Source of the DNA: Leptospira noumeaensis
Lineage (GTDB): Bacteria; Spirochaetota; Leptospiria; Leptospirales; Leptospiraceae
DNA length: 64,000 bases
Assembly (NCBI RefSeq): GCF_004770765.1
Contig: NZ_RQFK01000011.1
Coordinates: forward strand, 62,001 to 126,000
Direction of reading: 5' to 3'
The position numbers were made by a program, and so were the translations under genes. Of the stretch, positions 37,120 to 47,316 are shown piece by piece. The notes under the pieces were generated by a model that worked only from the letters and a program-made list of their open reading frames with translations, did not search any database and was not told the DNA's origin. Position 1 is the first letter of the stretch. Each line of letters starts with the position of its first letter.

Positions 37120-40100
37120 ATGAAAATTGAGAGGCATTTTACCAAAGGGAATAAGGGTCTTTACCCGAATTTAACTTGGGTCCGTAAGGATTCTAAAATT
37201 ACGAATACTGACGGGTCAGTTGTATTTGAGGCCAACGGAGTGGAAGTTCCGGATTTTTGGTCACAGGTAGCAACAGATATCCTCGCGCAGAAATACTTTC
37301 GTCGGAAAGGTGTTCCCAAATATTTAAAGAAAGTGGCGGAAAAAGGAATTCCAGAATGGTTGCAACGTTCTGTTCCTGATGATGAAAAACTTTCCGCTCT
37401 CAATCCAGAAGACAGATTTGTAGGAGAATCGGATTCCAAACAAGTATTCCAACGCCTTGCGGGATGTTGGACTTATTGGGGTTATAAATACGGTTATTTT
37501 ACAGATGAAGATAGCGCTCGAGTCTTCTATGAAGAAGTTATTTTTATGCTCGCAAGCCAAATGGCTGCACCCAATTCCCCACAGTGGTTCAATACAGGAC
37601 TCCACTGGGCTTATGGAATTGATGGAAAATCGCAAGGCCACTACTATGTGGATCCAAAATCGGGAAAACTTGTAAGATCAGCCTCTTCTTACGAACACCC
37701 ACAACCTCATGCTTGTTTCATCCAATCTGTGGATGATGACTTAGTCAATGAGGGTGGAATCATGGATCTTTGGGTTCGTGAAGCTCGTCTTTTCAAATAC
37801 GGTTCAGGAACGGGAACAAACTTCTCAAACTTACGTGCTGCCAATGAATCTCTTTCTGGTGGTGGAAAAAGTTCCGGGCTAATGTCTTTCCTTAAAATTG
37901 GGGACAGAGCTGCGGGAGCTATCAAATCGGGAGGAACCACTCGTCGTGCGGCAAAGATGGTTTGTCTTGATATGGACCACCCGGACATCGAAGAATTCAT
38001 CGATTGGAAAGTGCAAGAAGAGAAAAAAGTGGCTTCCCTTGTTACAGGTTCCATTCTCAATAACCGCCTCCTCAATGATATTATGAGTGCTTGTACTTCC
38101 GCCAAACAAACACTTGGCGAAGAAGCCTACAACCCTACTGCCAATTTAGATCTAAAAAAAGCGATCCAAAAGGCAAGAAAGGCATTTGTTCCGGACAACT
38201 ACATCAAACGAGTCATCGACCTTTCCAAACAAGGTTACAAAGACTTACTTTTTGAAGAATTAACCACTGACTGGCAATCCGAAGCCTACAACACGGTTTC
38301 TGGACAAAATTCCAATAACTCTGTGCGAATCACAAATGAGTTTATGGAAGCAGTCGAAAAAGACCTCCCCTTCCACCTTTATAACAGAACCGAAAAAGAA
38401 AAAGCAAAGGCCGCAAACAGAGAAGCAAAACCTTCTAAAACTTTACGTGCGCGTGATCTTTGGGAAAGAATTGCCAATGCTGCTTGGAACTCTGCAGATC
38501 CAGGAACACAGTATCACAGTACAATCAACGAATGGCATACTTGCCCAGAAGATGGTGCGATCAATGCATCGAACCCATGTTCGGAGTATATGTTCCTCGA
38601 CAATACTGCATGTAACTTGGCTTCTGCGAATCTTGTTAAGTTCTTAAAAGAAGACGGAAGTTTTGATGTTGCGGGATACCGTTATTTAAACAAAATTTGG
38701 ACCATCATCTTAGAAGTATCTGTCCTTATGGCACAGTTCCCTTCCAAAGAAATTGCCGAACTTTCCTACAAGTTTAGAACCCTAGGACTCGGGTATGCCA
38801 ACCTTGGTTCTCTTCTTATGGTCATGGGAATTCCTTATGATTCACAAGAAGCGATGGCTGTGACTGGTGCGATTTCTTCCATCATGCATATGACTTCTTA
38901 TGCAACCTCAGCAGAGATGGCAAAAGAACTCGGACCATTTGCCGGATACGAAAAAAACAAAGACCATATGCTTCGTGTCATTCGTAACCATAGACGTGCC
39001 GCTTACAATGCACCGAAAGAAGAATACGAAGGCCTTACTATCACTCCAGTGGGAATCAATCCATCTTTTCTTCCTTCCTACTTACTCGAAGCAGCGAAAG
39101 AAGATTCCGACAGAGCTTTGGAACTTGGTGAATTGTATGGGTATCGCAACGCACAAGTAACTGTGATTGCGCCAACGGGAACCATTGGTCTTGTCATGGA
39201 CTGCGACACCACAGGAATCGAACCAGACTTTGCTCTCGTGAAATACAAAAAATTGGCTGGTGGTGGATATTTCAAAATCATCAACCAATCTGTTCCGGCT
39301 GCTTTAAAAAAACTTGGTTATAGCCAAGCAGAACAAGATGCCATTGTGAACTACTGTAAAGGCCATGCTACTTTCAACGGTGCTCCTGGTGTCAACACGG
39401 CTCGTTTGAAAGAAAAAGGTTTTACAGAAGATGTATTGGAAAAACTCGAAAAACAACTTCCATTTGTTTTTGATATCCAATTTGCTTTCAACAAATTTAC
39501 GCTAGGCGAAGATTTCCTTTCCAAAACATTAGGAATTGAGGCAAACGTTTACAACTCAATGAGTTTTAATCTTTTGGAAACACTTGGGTTTTCTGCAGAT
39601 GAAATCACACAAGCGAATGATTATGTTTGTGGAACCATGACCATCGAAAACGCACCTTTCATCAAAGAGAAGGATCTAGCAGTTTTTGATTGTGCAAACA
39701 AATGCGGAAAATACGGAAAACGTTTCTTATCTTATCAATCACATATCCGAATTATGGCTGCGGCACAACCATTCATTTCGGGTGCGATCTCCAAAACGAT
39801 CAACCTTCCTGAGGAGGCAACCATCGAGGATGTTAAAAATGCATACCTCATGTCCTGGAAGGTAATGATCAAAGCTAACGCACTTTACCGTGACGGATCC
39901 AAACTTTCACAACCTCTTAACTCTGTATTCCAATTGTTAAGTGCTGTGGGTGAAGAAGAGGAAGAACTTCAAACTTCTTCTGCTCCAAAAACGGTAACGG
40001 AAGTGGCGGAAAAACTTGTTTATAAATACATTGCGGAAAGAAGAAAACTTCCTCACCGCCGTGCAGGTTATACACAAAAAGCAATGGTCGGTGGTCACAA

Positions 40101-40737
40101 AGTATATCTCCGCACAGGAGAATACGAAGATGGCCAACTCGGTGAAATCTTTATCGATATGCATAAAGAAGGAGCAGCTTTCCGTTCCCTTACGAACGCG
40201 TTTGCGATTGCAGTTTCTCTTGGCCTCCAACATGGAGTTCCGTTAGAGGAATTTGTCGAAGCATTCACTTTCTTCAAGTTTGAACCAAACGGTATGGTTT
40301 CTGGCAACCCTCACATTAAGATGTCAACTTCTGTGATCGATTACATCTTTAGGGAACTTGCCATTACTTACCTAGGAAGATACGACTTGGCACAAGTATC
40401 TCCCGAAGACTTAAGAACAGATGAAGTAGGCAGAAAAGCAGATCCGACAAAGGATCTGGTGGGAAAGCAGGAAAGTAGCGGACTCCGTGTTCCGCTACAA
40501 GTTTCTCCCATTTCCATGAAATCTGTTTTGGAAGAAAAACCGGAAGTTGTGGCAGTGGCTACTGGAACACAACCAACAGCAGCGCAGTCGGCAGCGGCAA
40601 CTCTCAAAATCATTGGGGAAGCAAGAACCAAAGGTTATACAGGAGATTCCTGTACGGAATGTGGTTCCTTCCAAATGGTTCGTAACGGAGCTTGCCTGAA
40701 GTGTATCTCTTGTGGATCCACGACTGGTTGTTCGTAA
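37120..40737 (+). CDS. nrdJ: Class II (adenosylcobalamin-dependent) ribonucleoside-diphosphate reductase
   Basis: 1205 residues, the long NrdJ form that reduces ribonucleotides using B12 and works with or without oxygen. Visible: [19 protein letters not shown], the substrate-site Cys region [27 protein letters not shown], the radical-site block [21 protein letters not shown], and a C-terminal zinc ribbon [23 protein letters not shown] that renews the active-site disulfide. No N-terminal ATP-cone is evident. No cobalamin riboswitch motif was found upstream in 36944-37119. Monocistronic, with terminators at 40756-40841. Confidence 0.95.
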   Translation: MKIERHFTKGNKGLYPNLTWVRKDSKITNTDGSVVFEANGVEVPDFWSQVATDILAQKYFRRKGVPKYLKKVAEKGIPEWLQRSVPDDEKLSALNPEDRFVGESDSKQVFQRLAGCWTYWGYKYGYFTDEDSARVFYEEVIFMLASQMAAPNSPQWFNTGLHWAYGIDGKSQGHYYVDPKSGKLVRSASSYEHPQPHACFIQSVDDDLVNEGGIMDLWVREARLFKYGSGTGTNFSNLRAANESLSGGGKSSGLMSFLKIGDRAAGAIKSGGTTRRAAKMVCLDMDHPDIEEFIDWKVQEEKKVASLVTGSILNNRLLNDIMSACTSAKQTLGEEAYNPTANLDLKKAIQKARKAFVPDNYIKRVIDLSKQGYKDLLFEELTTDWQSEAYNTVSGQNSNNSVRITNEFMEAVEKDLPFHLYNRTEKEKAKAANREAKPSKTLRARDLWERIANAAWNSADPGTQYHSTINEWHTCPEDGAINASNPCSEYMFLDNTACNLASANLVKFLKEDGSFDVAGYRYLNKIWTIILEVSVLMAQFPSKEIAELSYKFRTLGLGYANLGSLLMVMGIPYDSQEAMAVTGAISSIMHMTSYATSAEMAKELGPFAGYEKNKDHMLRVIRNHRRAAYNAPKEEYEGLTITPVGINPSFLPSYLLEAAKEDSDRALELGELYGYRNAQVTVIAPTGTIGLVMDCDTTGIEPDFALVKYKKLAGGGYFKIINQSVPAALKKLGYSQAEQDAIVNYCKGHATFNGAPGVNTARLKEKGFTEDVLEKLEKQLPFVFDIQFAFNKFTLGEDFLSKTLGIEANVYNSMSFNLLETLGFSADEITQANDYVCGTMTIENAPFIKEKDLAVFDCANKCGKYGKRFLSYQSHIRIMAAAQPFISGAISKTINLPEEATIEDVKNAYLMSWKVMIKANALYRDGSKLSQPLNSVFQLLSAVGEEEEELQTSSAPKTVTEVAEKLVYKYIAERRKLPHRRAGYTQKAMVGGHKVYLRTGEYEDGQLGEIFIDMHKEGAAFRSLTNAFAIAVSLGLQHGVPLEEFVEAFTFFKFEPNGMVSGNPHIKMSTSVIDYIFRELAITYLGRYDLAQVSPEDLRTDEVGRKADPTKDLVGKQESSGLRVPLQVSPISMKSVLEEKPEVVAVATGTQPTAAQSAAATLKIIGEARTKGYTGDSCTECGSFQMVRNGACLKCISCGSTTGCS

Positions 40738-40755
40738 AAACACAACAAACATCAC

Positions 40756-40784
40756 TAAACTCTAATCTTTAATGTTAGAGTTTA
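40756..40784 (+). terminator. First hairpin after nrdJ
   Basis: TAAACTCTAA, loop TCTTTAATG, TTAGAGTTTA, 18 bases past the stop. It lacks a T tract and probably assists the stronger hairpin that follows. Confidence 0.5.
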
Positions 40785-40802
40785 GAGTTTAGAATTAATT
40801 AG

Positions 40803-40841
40803 AAAAAAGATCTCTCGGAATCATCCTTGAGATCTTTTTTT
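40803..40841. terminator. Strong terminator after nrdJ
   Basis: AAAAAAGATCTC, 14-base loop, GAGATCTTTTTT plus one more T. The A and T runs make it usable from both strands. It insulates nrdJ from the cassette-like unit. Confidence 0.9.
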
Positions 40842-40888
40842 ATCTCCTAATTCAACTACAGTTCACATTGAATTTCCGTTACCTGGAG

Positions 40889-41892
40889 TTATGCGACATT
40901 TTTCAAAATTACATCTATATGATCAGGAAGTTTAAAAATATATATTTGTTCTTACTAAATAATATTGGATTTTTAATTCTAATTCCAATCGTATTCTTTA
41001 TTACACCCTTTACTTGCAACAATCACAACCAAGAAAATATACAAAAAGCTAGAAACATAAGAATAAAAGAAAATAAGTTGATTCTAAAAGCCTTCATAGC
41101 TACTAAATTGAAAGATGATAAATGCATTCCGGAAAATGCTTACTACAAGAACGTTTTTTTAACTTTGGATAAGAATAAGGAAACATACATTGTCACAAGC
41201 AAAACATTCGATTTATTAGAAGAAATAAGTATCGTTTATATCTTTGATTCCAAATTAAACAAAATTTTTGGGCCAGAAACTCAGGAAAGTTTTTCCCCTA
41301 TCAATTATAGAGATTTAGATGAAGATTCTCAATTAGAAATTATCAACAACAACAGAATCTGGAAACTTAACAATAAAAGAAACATATTTGAAGAAAGTCA
41401 GGAGCTTTCCGATTGGAAATTTAATTTTTACAAAAGACTTTCTGCTGGCACTTTCGAAATATTCTTTATTGTAATCGCAATACTAATTACTATCTACGGA
41501 TTTATTATTCACAATACTGTTCAAGATACTCTGGCCTCTCTAATTATTTGCTTTATATATCTAATAATTTTCTCTATCATTATAATACCTTGCTCATTTA
41601 TTTTTGGAAAAATTGGATTTTTCTATTATCTTACTTATCCTTTTTTCTATAAATATATACATAAATTTACTTTATTTCTGCTTCTAAAACTAAACATCAA
41701 AACATTGGAAAAATTAAAAATTTTCTACGCAAAAAACGTCATATAACAGAGACTAACTGCTTCGCTTCGACACTTGCGGCCTCGTTCGGTCTGCGACACA
41801 TAGGCTTCTGTCACTCGTTTGCATTCGCAAGCGTCGTGCCAGTCCATAACGTCCCGTTGGGACTCAGGACCAGCCTATGTCGGTTAGTCTAG
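40889..41892 (+). mobile_element. Integron-cassette-like unit (candidate)
   Basis: An AT-rich gene without its own terminator is bounded on the left by GTTATGC (40888-40894) and on the right by GTTCGAT (41892-41898). The right side also carries a 140-160 bp imperfect palindrome that starts at the gene's stop codon. This is the layout of an integron cassette: recombination point at G/TT, one gene, attC. No integrase is in the window, and the boxes deviate from the classical GTTRRRY consensus. It could also be a decayed or stand-alone cassette, or an unrelated repeat next to a foreign gene. Confidence 0.42.
40919..41746 (+). CDS. Membrane protein of unknown function, AT-rich (likely acquired)
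   Basis: 275 residues from the ATG at 40919; a TTG at 40868 in frame is less likely, as it would cross the cassette edge. A membrane helix lies near the N terminus (NNIGFLILIPIVFFITPFTC). A soluble part follows with RDLDEDSQLEIINNNRIWKLN, like one FG-GAP/VCBS-type repeat, then about three more helices (EIFFIVIAILITIYGFIIH, TLASLIICFIYLIIFSIIIIPCSFIFG). Codons are far richer in A/T (ATA, AAA, ATT) than in neighbours, a sign of foreign origin. No clear ribosome site. Function unknown. Confidence 0.68.
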   Translation: MIRKFKNIYLFLLNNIGFLILIPIVFFITPFTCNNHNQENIQKARNIRIKENKLILKAFIATKLKDDKCIPENAYYKNVFLTLDKNKETYIVTSKTFDLLEEISIVYIFDSKLNKIFGPETQESFSPINYRDLDEDSQLEIINNNRIWKLNNKRNIFEESQELSDWKFNFYKRLSAGTFEIFFIVIAILITIYGFIIHNTVQDTLASLIICFIYLIIFSIIIIPCSFIFGKIGFFYYLTYPFFYKYIHKFTLFLLLKLNIKTLEKLKIFYAKNVI

Positions 41893-41898
41893 TTCGAT
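41741..41898 (+). repeat. attC-like palindromic element
   Basis: Nested inverted repeats much richer in GC than the gene before it. Outermost AAC (41745-41747) pairs with GTT (41892-41894). AGACTAAC (41750-41757) pairs exactly with GTTAGTCT (41883-41890). ACATAGGCT (41798-41806) pairs with AGCCTATGT (41872-41880). Small hairpins TTGC-ATTC-GCAA (41819-41830) and GTCCC-GTT-GGGAC (41851-41863) lie inside. The first arm overlaps the stop of the preceding gene. This spacing is that of a folded attC site. The rest of 41747-41944 holds no gene. Confidence 0.55.
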
Positions 41899-41944
41899 CT
41901 TAGCTGTTGTTGGTAATGGAAGATGAATTTTGAAGCATTGGGAT

Positions 41945-42907
41945 TTAAGGAACTGGAGCCGGTTCGATAGAAGTATCTTCTGCTTTAGGAGAACCACCAC
42001 CTAACTGATTCAAGTTGGGGAGATCCACCTTAGGAGCAGAAAAAGTACCACGAATCGGAATACAGGTTTTTCCGCCTTCTTGAGGAAGAAGTGCCACCAT
42101 TCCAACAAGATCCTGGCGTTCCTGAGCAAATTTTTCATTCAATGTAAAACAAACCTTAAGATCCAACTGGGAAAACGAGGTAGTATCCGATAAACGAATC
42201 ACACCTTGGAATTGAAATTTGGCAAGAGAAGACTCTAAACTTCCCCGTTCCAATAGTAACTTACCAGAACGAATTTTGAAAACAATATTCGCCTTACGAA
42301 TGTCAGTTCCTTTAAGGCTACCTAAAAATGGAATTTCAGCAGATTCTTTGATTTTTCCACCGGATAGTTCAATTTCCCCTTCTCCATTCCATTTTGTAAT
42401 TTTATCATCGAGTGGAGAAAGGCGAAGGGGGATGTCCAAAGACTGAATGCTCATCGCCCATTCGCTTCCTTCTAAATTAAAATAACCAATATTGGCATCA
42501 CCATCTAATCTGGACTGCAAAAGTCCAAGGAGAGAAACACCTAAACTAATCTCTTCTGCTTTGATCGAAGTTCCTGTTGGGAAACTGGCAACAAAACTAT
42601 CAAAAGATTTTCTCCCGATCATAGGGAAATGGATTTCTTTCGCATCCATAAAAATCCCAGTTTCTTTTCCGGATTTAATAAGAACAGAACGCACAATTTC
42701 GTTGAGTGGAAAAATAAATAGAGTAAAAACTAGAAAAGAAACAACAGCAATGGCAACTAAAGTAAAAATCTGTTTGCGGTTTACTTTGGAATGTTCTTCA
42801 TCCCCATCTTCATCAAACAAATCACCATCGTCTTCTAAAAGACTTTCTTGAATCTCTTGGTCTTCTTCGTTAAGGAAATCTTCTTCCAATTCATTTTCTT
42901 TAGGCAT
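41945..42907 (-). CDS. gspN: Type II secretion system protein GspN
   Basis: 320 residues. An acidic cytoplasmic N terminus (ELEEDFLNEEDQEIQESLLEDDGDLFDEDGDEE, about 4-36) precedes one membrane helix (IFTLVAIAVVSFLVFTLFIFPL) and a beta-rich periplasmic domain with GEGEIELSGGKIKES and a proline-rich tail, as in GspN proteins of spirochaetes and deltaproteobacteria. It is the last gene of the type II secretion operon, one base after gspM. Its role in the inner-membrane platform is not settled. Confidence 0.78.
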   Translation of the reverse strand: MPKENELEEDFLNEEDQEIQESLLEDDGDLFDEDGDEEHSKVNRKQIFTLVAIAVVSFLVFTLFIFPLNEIVRSVLIKSGKETGIFMDAKEIHFPMIGRKSFDSFVASFPTGTSIKAEEISLGVSLLGLLQSRLDGDANIGYFNLEGSEWAMSIQSLDIPLRLSPLDDKITKWNGEGEIELSGGKIKESAEIPFLGSLKGTDIRKANIVFKIRSGKLLLERGSLESSLAKFQFQGVIRLSDTTSFSQLDLKVCFTLNEKFAQERQDLVGMVALLPQEGGKTCIPIRGTFSAPKVDLPNLNQLGGGSPKAEDTSIEPAPVP

Positions 42908-42908
42908 A

Positions 42909-43433
42909 TTATTTCCCTTTGGACAATCGACTGTAGGAAGAAACTTTTAAGTTCACGTCGTAGATTTCTTTTTCTGCAAATGGCTTTCGAAAACTAAGTA
43001 AATCCACTTTGGCTTGAATTTGTTTATTTTTTTCTATATCATAAACAAGTTTGATGATATCTTGCAAAAGGACGGAACGAAAAGATACATCAATCGTAAT
43101 TTTATTATAGTCCTTTTGGATGACATTACTTGTATCCTTCATGGTTTGGACTTTGTCTTTTAAGTTGTAACGAACTAGAATTTGATCCAGTTTCGAATAC
43201 ATCACACTTACATCTTCTTCGCTTCCACCGGACTGTAATCCACGTAAATAATTGTATTCTCGGATCACTCGGTCAAGTTCTGTAGCTTGGGATCTGGTTT
43301 CAAAAATTTCTTCGGTAAGACTATTTCTCAAATCAGAAAACAGGGTGATGATTGTATAAATTCCAAGAAGTGCCACAAAACTGATGAGTCCAGTGACTAA
43401 AACACGTTCTCTATCATTCAAACGATCAAACAT
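42909..43433 (-). CDS. gspM: Type II secretion system protein GspM-like
   Basis: 174 residues: a short cytoplasmic start (FDRLNDRERV), one membrane helix (VLVTGLISFVALLGIYTIITLF), a coiled coil and a ferredoxin-like periplasmic domain. This matches GspM/PilO topology, where the protein binds GspL in the inner-membrane platform. Its ATG overlaps the gspL stop by one base. Assigned by topology and position more than by motif. Confidence 0.8.
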   Translation of the reverse strand: MFDRLNDRERVLVTGLISFVALLGIYTIITLFSDLRNSLTEEIFETRSQATELDRVIREYNYLRGLQSGGSEEDVSVMYSKLDQILVRYNLKDKVQTMKDTSNVIQKDYNKITIDVSFRSVLLQDIIKLVYDIEKNKQIQAKVDLLSFRKPFAEKEIYDVNLKVSSYSRLSKGK

Positions 43434-45055
43434 TATGGTTCATCCTTAGGAGTCACAACATCCATTTTGATTTTAAAACTGACTTTGAATTTGTTGACCC
43501 CAGTGATGAGTCTTTTGTTCTGAATTTGTATATTGGTAAATTTTTCAGATTTTTCTAGTGCGGACTGGATGGTTCCAATTTCACCAAATTCATTCACCCG
43601 TCCGTAAATTTGGATTTCCTTTTCCTCAAAATTAAACTGGTCTAAAATAAATGGTAAAACTTCTGGAGAAGGGAATTGTTCTGTGGCTTCGTTCAAAACA
43701 TCCAGAACACTTTCTTGTGATAAAAACAAACGGTAAATTTCTGTTTTTTTCCGTTCTGCCTTTAATTTTTTATTAGCTGCAGCCAGAGGATCTTCTTCTT
43801 CCCCAAGCTCCCCACCAATTCCGTTTTTATATTTCTCCATTAACACACGTTTATTGGCAGAAATTTTGCGTTTATCCAAAACAATTCCAATCAAAAATAC
43901 ACCGAACAAAAGCACCAAGGAAATACTAACAAGAATTAGATGAGGTTTAAAAGCAGCTATCTTAAACCGATTGGTATGAATTCGTTTCGCAAATCCAGTT
44001 TCTAGAAAGTTGACTCGGTTACGCGACTCAAAATGAGTGCCAGTTGCCACAGCAGTCACAAAACTAGGGTCATTGATTCCTAAAAATTCATAACGTCCGG
44101 TTCTAATTCCAAGTTTTTCTTCTAAATAAGCAGTCAGGCCAGGATACAAACTTGCCCCACCAGATAATAAAATAAGGTTCGGCCTTTCTGTTTCAGGAAG
44201 AGAAAAAATACTATTTTCCACTTCATGGATGAGTTGGTCTAATTTCGCCAAAATAAACTTTCGAAGGGATTTCCACTGCGTGGAATTCATGTGAAATTTC
44301 GAAAGAAAACTGGACTCTTCCGATTTTTCCATCGTATCAAAAAGAAAACCAACTGGTAAAGATTCCTTTATTACGCGTGCATCTTCTAATTCAATCTTAA
44401 GTAGGTTTGCTATTTCGGAACTTACCTCTTCGCCACCGATATAAATTTGGCGGGTATGGCGAAGTTTTCCTTCAAAAAGAACATTTAAAATACTATACCT
44501 TCCACCCAAATCAAGTTGCAAGATGGTTTGATCTGCAAGTAACAAGGGATAGTTTTTTGTCACTAAAGAAGATAATGCAAAGGAATCGAGAGACAAACAA
44601 GATAAGGAGAGATCACCCTTTGCAAAAGGTTTTAGGGCACGTAGTAATTCCGAGTGATGGACATTAAACGATATTACTTCTGAGTTTTCTTTGTTTGCTC
44701 TCCAAGTTTTACCGATGACTTCCAGTTCCTCCATGGGATAAGGAACTAAGTTTTCTACTTCAAAGGGCAAAACTTCCTGAATGGCTTTTTCCGAAACGAG
44801 AGGAACGGTAAGGTCTCGAACAAATAAATTATGGATTCCTAAATTTAATAAAAACCTATTTTCTTCGGGAAAAAAACTTTGAATGAAACGGATGATATTG
44901 TATTCGAATGGGTCTCCCTCGGAATCATCTAGTTCCACAACAGGAAGACTTTCTGTTCGTAGGATGACAACTTTCCCCAGAACCTTTTTAAAAAGGACTC
45001 CCTTTAGAAACGTAGAACCATAATCGATAGCTAGGTATTGGTCAAATGATAACAT
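43433..45055 (-). CDS. gspL: GspL / PilM-like actin-fold platform protein
   Basis: 540 residues combining a PilM-type actin-like ATPase domain (1-310; YLAIDYGSTFLKGVLFKK, QLDLGGRYSILN, LLSGGASLYPGLTAYLEEKLG) with a membrane helix (PHLILVSISLVLLFGVFLIGIVL, about 365-390) and a PilN/GspL periplasmic domain. It should link the GspE ATPase to GspM. A retained nucleotide fold is more like PilM-PilN joined than like classical GspL. It follows gspK by two bases. Confidence 0.88.
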   Translation of the reverse strand: MLSFDQYLAIDYGSTFLKGVLFKKVLGKVVILRTESLPVVELDDSEGDPFEYNIIRFIQSFFPEENRFLLNLGIHNLFVRDLTVPLVSEKAIQEVLPFEVENLVPYPMEELEVIGKTWRANKENSEVISFNVHHSELLRALKPFAKGDLSLSCLSLDSFALSSLVTKNYPLLLADQTILQLDLGGRYSILNVLFEGKLRHTRQIYIGGEEVSSEIANLLKIELEDARVIKESLPVGFLFDTMEKSEESSFLSKFHMNSTQWKSLRKFILAKLDQLIHEVENSIFSLPETERPNLILLSGGASLYPGLTAYLEEKLGIRTGRYEFLGINDPSFVTAVATGTHFESRNRVNFLETGFAKRIHTNRFKIAAFKPHLILVSISLVLLFGVFLIGIVLDKRKISANKRVLMEKYKNGIGGELGEEEDPLAAANKKLKAERKKTEIYRLFLSQESVLDVLNEATEQFPSPEVLPFILDQFNFEEKEIQIYGRVNEFGEIGTIQSALEKSEKFTNIQIQNKRLITGVNKFKVSFKIKMDVVTPKDEP

Positions 45056-45057
45056 AA

Positions 45058-46197
45058 TTAATCTTCAGTATAGTATAACATTTGGTTGTTGGTAAGGTCA
45101 AAAAGACCAGATACCTTACGAACCACTTTATCCTTTATAATCCCAACCCCTGTGATTTTATAAACTTCGCCTTTGGTTTTGATTCGCCCACCAGAGACAT
45201 CCGTTCCCTCTCCCGCAAGTTCCTTATACAGAGTGAGATCCCCTGTTGTTTTGACTTGGAATTCTGGTTCAGTCTCCAGATCTTTCAATTCTTTAATATA
45301 GCCTCCTTTCTGCAACTTGAGTTTCAAAATTTTCATGGCGGCTTGTTTGGTCATAAAGTCGGAAAGGGAAATGAGGACAAAATAGGGAGCCGTATTGATA
45401 TTGATCCGGTCATCATAAGAATCACCCGCAGGCAAATAGGCAGTCACATTATTAGAGAGCACATAATCTTTATCGGAACGAAGGGCTCTTTCCTCCTCAG
45501 TCATAAAATCTTTGGCGTTATTTTTATCATAATCTTTGGGTTTTAAACTTTCGTAAACCACGGAACGGTCGAATCCTTTGACATTCAAAAGCTCTGAAAG
45601 GGAATAAAATGGGGCATTTTTGATTTTCCTCGGTGGAGTGAGCCTGTTATAGTAATACTGTTCGGCGCCACCCCCCGTTTCCTGGTGGTTCTCATCAATC
45701 CAGTCCAAAATGGGGGAAATCATTTCTCGTTTTAAACCAAATTGGTAAAAAAGTCGAGTCACCATCTCAATCGTTCTTTGGTTGGGCTGGTCATCATATA
45801 TCTTCACGAGAGAGTTAATATTAATCTTTCCATCTTCAGGACTCATGGTGTAATAGATGACACCTCCACCGAGGGGGATGGGTGGTGGATCCATCGCAAG
45901 GCCAGACTGGTATAAAACCTCCTCTGGAATTTTTTTGAGTGCTCCGACTGCCCCCATAAACCCTGCTTTGGCGAGCATATGAGCACGAAATCCATCTGCC
46001 TGGGAACGAGCCACTCGGTATTCAGTAGCTGCGTCTTCAAAGAATTTGGAAGCCGTAAACAAAGATGCCGTACCTATGGCCATCACAAGAAGATAGACCA
46101 TAAATCCTTGTTTTGCTTTTTTATTTGTAGAGGATAACTGGATGCGCCAGCGATTCATATTTAACAAATGCATTCCCCACAAGTGATATAATTTCAA
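45058..46197 (-). CDS. gspK: Type II secretion minor pseudopilin GspK
   Basis: 379 residues. Prepilin-type segment KKAKQGF-MVYLLVMAIGTASLFTASKF with cleavage after the Gly and no Glu5, as usual for GspK. The large domain has SPEDGKININSL, ILDWIDENHQETGG and YSLSELLNVKGF, the GspK helix-hairpin features. It caps the pseudopilus with GspI and GspJ. The true start may be 46158 (MNRWRIQ), because the longer start overlaps gspJ by 77 bp. Confidence 0.9.
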   Translation of the reverse strand: MKLYHLWGMHLLNMNRWRIQLSSTNKKAKQGFMVYLLVMAIGTASLFTASKFFEDAATEYRVARSQADGFRAHMLAKAGFMGAVGALKKIPEEVLYQSGLAMDPPPIPLGGGVIYYTMSPEDGKININSLVKIYDDQPNQRTIEMVTRLFYQFGLKREMISPILDWIDENHQETGGGAEQYYYNRLTPPRKIKNAPFYSLSELLNVKGFDRSVVYESLKPKDYDKNNAKDFMTEEERALRSDKDYVLSNNVTAYLPAGDSYDDRININTAPYFVLISLSDFMTKQAAMKILKLKLQKGGYIKELKDLETEPEFQVKTTGDLTLYKELAGEGTDVSGGRIKTKGEVYKITGVGIIKDKVVRKVSGLFDLTNNQMLYYTED

Positions 46198-46762
46198 ACC
46201 GAATCAGTCTTGGAATTTTTTTTGTCGTACGGGAATTCCAATCATCAACCCATTTGTCTCCACGTTCCGAAAACTTCATTTGGAAACTTTTAACATTTTC
46301 AAGTAATACATGTTCGACTCCGCCTTGGGTAGGAAAGGTATCAATCATTTCATCTTCTCGTCGAATGAGATAAGACAATCCTTCCATTTTTGGATTGGGC
46401 ATCTTACGTAAATAAAAAGAAACTTCTCTGACAGATGCTTGGCCTTCTTCTTCGGAATTGGGATTGGCTGTGGCAAAGACAACACGGTCATTCCTAGCTC
46501 CAGTCACTCCTTCCTGTTTGCCCACAAATAAAATACGTTTTTGGTTATCGATAAAATAAGTTCGAGTCAGAGTTCCCCGAATGTTCTCCATTGCATAAAG
46601 GATGTCTTTACGGTTTGCACCTTTGTTTGAAGCCCCTTTTCTTGAGATTTTATTTGCTGTGTAAAATACAGAAAAAATTCCTGTGAATATTACCGCCATA
46701 ATCATCACAACGATGGATATCTCCACCAGTGTGAACCCACGTTTATGACGATAAACAAACAT
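46121..46762 (-). CDS. gspJ: Type II secretion minor pseudopilin GspJ
   Basis: 213 residues. The prepilin site KRG-FTLVEISIVVMIMAVIF (Glu5 present) is followed by a beta-rich pseudopilin domain with VREVSFYLRK and IRREDEMIDT. It assembles at the pseudopilus tip with GspI and GspK. Its ATG overlaps the gspI stop by one base. Confidence 0.9.
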   Translation of the reverse strand: MFVYRHKRGFTLVEISIVVMIMAVIFTGIFSVFYTANKISRKGASNKGANRKDILYAMENIRGTLTRTYFIDNQKRILFVGKQEGVTGARNDRVVFATANPNSEEEGQASVREVSFYLRKMPNPKMEGLSYLIRREDEMIDTFPTQGGVEHVLLENVKSFQMKFSERGDKWVDDWNSRTTKKIPRLIRFEIISLVGNAFVKYESLAHPVILYK

Positions 46763-47316
46763 TAGTATTTTGTACTCCTGAATGTTTCTACGCTATAGGT
46801 TTCTTTTTTGTTCCCATCCATATAAAAAATAGAAACCTTCACTCGAAATACTTTTAAAACCCCTCCTGTTTCAAAACTTTTTTTCTGCCCCCTTTTTTTC
46901 ATGAGATCACTAAAACCCAAATCCTTATCACCTAACATATCTTTTGGTGCTTTGTTACGAAGGGCTTCCGCATTGGGTCCACCTGCTAATTTCAGCAGAT
47001 CCATTTCTTCTTCTTTGATTTCTGTTTCGAATGTGTATCCAGGGAAGGCTTCGATGGATCCGCGGGAGGTATCTGTTTGCATGGTGGTGGAAGAATCCAC
47101 TTGTGCCATTTTGATTTTTGCTAAATGAACAGCATTAGCAAGCAACACTGCTTTTTTTTGGTAAGAGATTCCTTCTGCAATCAAAGAGTAAGTATAGGTC
47201 ATCACCATGGCAGCCATAGCCATAGCAATCGTCACTTCAAAGAGTGTGAAGGCAGATCGAAAACGGTTATTTTGGTGGAGTTTTTGCATTGGAGTCCACC
47301 TGTTCATCTCTTTCAT
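46762..47316 (-). CDS. gspI: Type II secretion minor pseudopilin GspI
   Basis: 184 residues. The prepilin segment reads RSA-FTLFEVTIAMAMAAMVM: Glu5 is present, but the residue before the cut is Ala, not Gly. The domain after the helix contains KKAVLLANAVHLAKIKMAQVDSS, matching GspI. Several in-frame ATG starts exist (47316, 47307, 47289); all retain the processing site. It overlaps gspH by about 50 bp if the first is used. Confidence 0.87.
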   Translation of the reverse strand: MKEMNRWTPMQKLHQNNRFRSAFTLFEVTIAMAMAAMVMTYTYSLIAEGISYQKKAVLLANAVHLAKIKMAQVDSSTTMQTDTSRGSIEAFPGYTFETEIKEEEMDLLKLAGGPNAEALRNKAPKDMLGDKDLGFSDLMKKRGQKKSFETGGVLKVFRVKVSIFYMDGNKKETYSVETFRSTKY

